Origin: Bacillota bacterium
GTDB lineage: Bacteria > Bacillota > Clostridia > Acetivibrionales > DSM-1351
DNA: 64,000 nucleotides
Direction of reading: 5' to 3'
Assembly: GCA_023390335.1 (NCBI GenBank)
Contig: JAEWCZ010000066.1
Coordinates: 1-64,000, forward strand
Of the stretch, positions 60,970 to 64,000 are shown in pieces (within the stretch, counting starts at the first letter, position 1; each line of letters begins with the position of its first letter). Position numbers and translations under genes: made by a program. Under the pieces are notes generated by a model. That model saw only the letters and a program-made list of their open reading frames with translations. It was not told the origin of the DNA and did not search any database.

Positions 60970-62106
60970 ATGAAAAAATTAACTATAATTGCGACAGGAG
61001 ATATTATTCTTGGTAAAGACCCGGAACAGTTTTTTTCCAGTGTGGATACCGAGATAACGAAAGCTGATATTGTACTTGGCCAGCTTGAAGTTCCATATAG
61101 CGACAGAGCACCAGAGCTTGCGGATTTAGAACGCCAATTGAAGAATCTTACTCCCCTGTCGGGAAGGTTTGATGTTCTCTCTTTAGCGGGAAACCATATT
61201 TACGACGCAAAAGATATCGGTGTGAAGGATACTCTAGGTTGGCTTGAGGAAAATAATGTGTCCTATACCGGAGCCGGATTGAACATCAAACATGCTAAAA
61301 GACCTGCAATTGTTGAAAAAGAAGGCGTTCGGCTTGGCGTTCTCAGTTATAATTGTACTGGGCCAAAGATTATGTCAGCAACTGAAACAAAGCCCGGTTG
61401 TGCCAATGTAGATATTGTAACACATTACGAACTGGGTGATGTAGCTAATCCGGGAGGAAATCCGACGAAAATCTATACTTACCCGGAACCGGAATCATTC
61501 AACAGCATGTTGGAAGACATACGGGAATTGCGTAAGCAATGCGATGTTTTGGCTGTATACCTGCATAAGGGAATTGTACATAAGCCGGTGAAACTGGCCG
61601 ACTATGAGCAGGTGGTATCGTATGCTGCTATTGATGCTGGAGCAGATGTGATTTTTAGTTCACACTCACATATATTGCATGGTATTGAAGTGTATAAAGG
61701 AAAGACAATTTATCATGGACTAAATAATTTTATTGCATGGGTTCCTTCATTAAGTCCAAACTTTAGGGCTAATAAAGGAGTTCGAAACGAGGTTTTTGAT
61801 CCCGAGCAGTGGGCGCGCAAGCGGATAGAAATGTTTGGATTTGTGCCAGACCCGGAATATCCTACTTACCCATTCCACCCGGAATCAATATATACAATCA
61901 TAGCTAAATGTGTAATAGAAGATGGTATAATTAAGCAGACCCGCTTTATTCCAATGATTGTGAACAAAGCAGGAGTGCCTGAAGTGGTAACCCGTGAGTC
62001 CGGTGGGGAAGAGGTTTTGGATTATATGGTTAAAATAACATCCGGAGCTAATTTGAATGCTACCTATGAATGGGATGAGAATGAAATAGTTATAGGATAC
62101 AGGTGA
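60970..62106 (+). CDS. CapA-family (PgsA-like) metallophosphatase-fold protein
   Basis: This 378-residue protein matches the bacterial capsule synthesis protein CapA family, which has a metallophosphatase fold: IIATGDIILGKDPE, SLAGNHIYDAKD, VYLHKGIVH and FSSHSHILHGIEVYKGKTIYHGLNNF carry the Asp, Asn/His and His-x-His residues of the family metal site. It lacks a signal peptide and membrane anchor, so a role in polyglutamate capsule is doubtful and it may be an intracellular hydrolase acting on an imported compound. GGAG precedes the ATG. It is followed 4 bases later by the LacI gene. Confidence 0.8.
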   Translation: MKKLTIIATGDIILGKDPEQFFSSVDTEITKADIVLGQLEVPYSDRAPELADLERQLKNLTPLSGRFDVLSLAGNHIYDAKDIGVKDTLGWLEENNVSYTGAGLNIKHAKRPAIVEKEGVRLGVLSYNCTGPKIMSATETKPGCANVDIVTHYELGDVANPGGNPTKIYTYPEPESFNSMLEDIRELRKQCDVLAVYLHKGIVHKPVKLADYEQVVSYAAIDAGADVIFSSHSHILHGIEVYKGKTIYHGLNNFIAWVPSLSPNFRANKGVRNEVFDPEQWARKRIEMFGFVPDPEYPTYPFHPESIYTIIAKCVIEDGIIKQTRFIPMIVNKAGVPEVVTRESGGEEVLDYMVKITSGANLNATYEWDENEIVIGYR

Positions 62107-62110
62107 TATT

Positions 62111-63136
62111 ATGGTAAGTATTTATGATATAGCGAATGCTGTGGGAGTCTCAGCCAGTACGGTGTCTTTTGTACTGAATGGCAGGGCTGAAAAAATGCGG
62201 ATTTCCAAGGTTAAACAAAAAATGATATTGGAAGCTGCCAACCAGATGGGGTATATCCCCAATATGACAGCACGAAAATTAAGTTTACGTAATATCCAAC
62301 ATATGCCGGAGATTGCACTATGTTGGTCGCCTGCGCAGCATTCACAATTTCTAAATACTTTTATCGATATGCTTCAGGATATGACCTTTAGCGGAGAGGT
62401 AAGAGAAATGCGGTTTACAATATTGCCATATAAAAATGGTGAGCTGGAAAAAATGGAACCTGTTTTATCGGCGAACTATTATAATGGCATTATTGTACCG
62501 CCTGTTTCCAAAGAGGATATTGAATTCTTGACTAATACGAGTATTCAGGTTCCAACAGTTCTCCTATATGGTGACATTCCTCAATATCATCAAGTATCGG
62601 TGGATAACTTGAAAATAGGAACGGATATTGCCAGTATTTTTAGCAGGCATGGTCATAAATCTGTGGGAGTCATGCAACCAGTGTACAAACATTCAAGTAT
62701 TACTATAAATCAGAGAATCTCAGGGTTTATGGAAACCTGTAGCAGTTTGGAAATGGAAGCAAAACTAATTACCAGCGGATTAGATTCGCCTTCAAACAAA
62801 GTGGAAGAAGGAAAGCTTGCAGCTAAAAAGCTGATTGCGGAGAATAAACTTCCTTCGGCAATATATATCCAAAACGACTCGTTAGCACTGGGAGCACTCT
62901 CTGTTTTCTGTGAACATGGAATTAGAATTCCGGAGGATATGGAGATAATTGTTTACGGTAACAATGATTCATTGGAGATTCATCATCCATCGATTACAAC
63001 TGTGAACTACCCTACAGAAGAGATAGCGAGGACATGTATCACTCTTATGGCAAATTCACTGGACATGCCCGGTACAGCACCGGTGCGCAAAATTATTGAT
63101 ACACCTTTTGTTTTTCGTGAGAGCTGCCCGCGTTAA
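62111..63136 (+). CDS. LacI-family transcriptional regulator
   Basis: This 341-residue protein has a LacI helix-turn-helix (SIYDIANAVGVSASTVSFVLNG) with hinge region (MGYIPNMTARKLS) and a periplasmic-binding-type sensor domain (NDSLALGALSVFCEHGIRIPEDMEIIVYGNND). The ATG lies 4 bases after the CapA stop, with AGGTG for initiation, so it is co-translated. It probably represses the operon from 54.1 kb through the repeated GCTAAACCGAT sites. Effector unknown. Confidence 0.92.
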   Translation: MVSIYDIANAVGVSASTVSFVLNGRAEKMRISKVKQKMILEAANQMGYIPNMTARKLSLRNIQHMPEIALCWSPAQHSQFLNTFIDMLQDMTFSGEVREMRFTILPYKNGELEKMEPVLSANYYNGIIVPPVSKEDIEFLTNTSIQVPTVLLYGDIPQYHQVSVDNLKIGTDIASIFSRHGHKSVGVMQPVYKHSSITINQRISGFMETCSSLEMEAKLITSGLDSPSNKVEEGKLAAKKLIAENKLPSAIYIQNDSLALGALSVFCEHGIRIPEDMEIIVYGNNDSLEIHHPSITTVNYPTEEIARTCITLMANSLDMPGTAPVRKIIDTPFVFRESCPR

Positions 63137-63157
63137 TAGCGGGCAGCATGCTATTTT
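63122..63157 (+). terminator. Terminator after LacI gene
   Basis: GCTGCCCGC (63123-63131) pairs perfectly with GCGGGCAGC (63139-63147); the T run after it is short and interrupted. The last LacI codons are in the left arm. Confidence 0.75.
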
Positions 63158-63199
63158 ATAAAAAACTGTTCTTAATTCCTAATATAAGAATTTTATAAA

Positions 63200-63290
63200 G
63201 AGGAAACTGTTGTTTCCTATCATTAGTGCTTTTGCCTTGGTGGCGAAGAATTCCTTTCCTGCCGAAGGAGGGTATTCTTCGGCTTTTTTT
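63200..63290 (+). promoter_or_regulatory. Leader of the MFS gene with hairpin and terminator
   Basis: AGGAAAC-TGTT-GTTTCCT (63200-63217) is a perfect hairpin. It is followed by a terminator-like stem with outer pairing GAAGAAT/ATTCTTC, inner TTCC/GGAG-type pairs and a run of seven T (63284-63290), 48 bases before the MFS start. This is consistent with an attenuated leader, though a plain second terminator of the LacI transcript is also possible. No known riboswitch is recognised. Confidence 0.45.
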
Positions 63291-63337
63291 GCATTTTCAA
63301 TTAATAAAAAGACAGCAATGGAGGTAGAAAAATCAAT

Positions 63338-64000
63338 ATGAATAATGATAATGACTTAATTGAACAGGAAAAATCAGGCACCGTTGAAAGCTCAAAGCTG
63401 TGGACGGTGCCATATATAACATTAATATGTTTGGGAACTTTTGTTGGCATCAGCTTTTATATGGTAATGCCGCTTCTTACAAAATATGCAGTAAAACTGG
63501 GGTCATCACTTCCTATTGCGGGTGTCATAGTTGGCATGTTTTCTTTTGTGGCGTTATTTGCAAGACCGATTTCCGGTATTATTGCAGATCGTTTAAATAA
63601 AAAAATAGTATTTATCGTATCAACAGCATTAATAGGCCTCTCTCTTTTAGGGTATATGATTTCAACGAATGTATCTGTCTTGATTTTCTTTCGTGTTACC
63701 CATGCACTGGCTTTTTCCGTTAACGGTATAGTCAACCTTGCACTGGTCTCAAAGTTTATTCCCAGAAAGAGAATAGGAGAAGGTATAGGGTATTTTGGGC
63801 TGGGGCAAATCATTGCTACCGCAGTAGGGCCCACTCTTGGACTATACATAGGAGAAAAATATGGTATATCGGTTTCATTTATGATTGCAGGAATAATTAT
63901 GATTTGTGTGTCTGCATTGATGTTCGTGCTTCCGAATACAGTGAATAAAAAGGAAAGTTTCAAAAAACAAAAGGAAAAGCTTAACTTCTCAGATTTTATT
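63338..64000 (+). CDS. MFS transporter, 3'-truncated by window end
   Basis: The frame starts at the ATG at 63338 and stays open to the end (221 codons). It encodes a short polar N-terminus, then a hydrophobic protein with about six membrane segments in the part present and the MFS loop motif ARPISGIIADRLNKK between segments 2 and 3, with GYFGLGQIIATAVGPTLG near segments 4-5. The pattern is that of drug- or sugar-efflux MFS proteins. GGAGG lies 15 bases upstream of the ATG, a rather long spacing. The substrate is unknown. Confidence 0.85.
   Translation, partial: MNNDNDLIEQEKSGTVESSKLWTVPYITLICLGTFVGISFYMVMPLLTKYAVKLGSSLPIAGVIVGMFSFVALFARPISGIIADRLNKKIVFIVSTALIGLSLLGYMISTNVSVLIFFRVTHALAFSVNGIVNLALVSKFIPRKRIGEGIGYFGLGQIIATAVGPTLGLYIGEKYGISVSFMIAGIIMICVSALMFVLPNTVNKKESFKKQKEKLNFSDFI

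Overview
The window looks like chromosomal DNA of a mesophilic, anaerobic, cellulosome-forming Clostridium of the Ruminiclostridium type. The DNA is AT-rich, with strong GGAGG-type ribosome sites and many rho-independent terminators. Three secreted proteins carry type I dockerins (duplicated Ca-binding loop plus helix): a GH10 xylanase, a large beta-helix protein with a CBM6, and a protein with two DUF3237-like domains. Extracellular xylan enzymes alternate with sugar transporters, intracellular sugar enzymes and one- or two-component regulators. I saw no rRNA, tRNA, CRISPR array, phage or intact insertion sequence.

Layout. 1-2.9 kb: the 3' end of a CBM + CE4 acetylxylan esterase gene, then an exported protein of 14 Asp-box repeats. 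3.0-5.9 kb: a two-gene operon for a nitrogenase-like D/K pair with no NifH beside it, followed by a PAS-LuxR regulator. 7.5-15.1 kb: a ribose/galactose-type ABC transporter, a flavin oxidoreductase, a 56-residue ferredoxin, a sugar isomerase-like TIM barrel and a Gfo/Idh/MocA dehydrogenase, probably one catabolic unit. 15.1-17.3 kb: a long non-coding stretch with a decayed CBM6 fragment, then the GH10-dockerin gene. 17.3-21.1 kb: a CdaR/PucR regulator and an enoate-reductase-like flavoprotein. 21.2-29.2 kb: a YesM/YesN two-component system with an MUT-type sugar ABC transporter (no ATPase encoded) and a Gfo/Idh/MocA enzyme. 29.2-33.4 kb, minus strand: GntR repressor, SIS isomerase/deaminase, ROK kinase and PIG-L deacetylase, an amino-sugar cassette with a visible GntR-type operator. 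33.6-39.0 kb: OmpR-type regulator, BcrAB-like ABC exporter, histidine kinase, serine beta-lactamase-like protein and a ClbS-like protein. 39.0-42.6 kb: alpha/beta hydrolase, PadR-DUF4180 fusion, DUF4256 protein and a PfkB kinase. 42.8-50.1 kb: beta-helix/CBM6/dockerin protein, VOC protein, dockerin-DUF3237 protein, AraC regulator and cytoplasmic GH43. A 144-bp foldback (MITE-like) element lies at 50.1 kb. 50.3-54.1 kb: an orphan papain-fold-like protein and a TetR / condensation-like / DUF6320 operon. 54.1-63.1 kb: an alpha/beta hydrolase and a complete oligopeptide-type ABC transporter under two LacI-type operators, then a CapA-like protein and a LacI regulator. The window ends inside an MFS transporter gene.

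Together the genes suggest polysaccharide breakdown outside the cell, uptake of oligosaccharides, and oxidation, epimerisation or deacetylation inside. The least explained parts are the nitrogenase-like pair, the dockerin-DUF3237 protein, the flavoprotein/ferredoxin sugar cluster and the foldback element.
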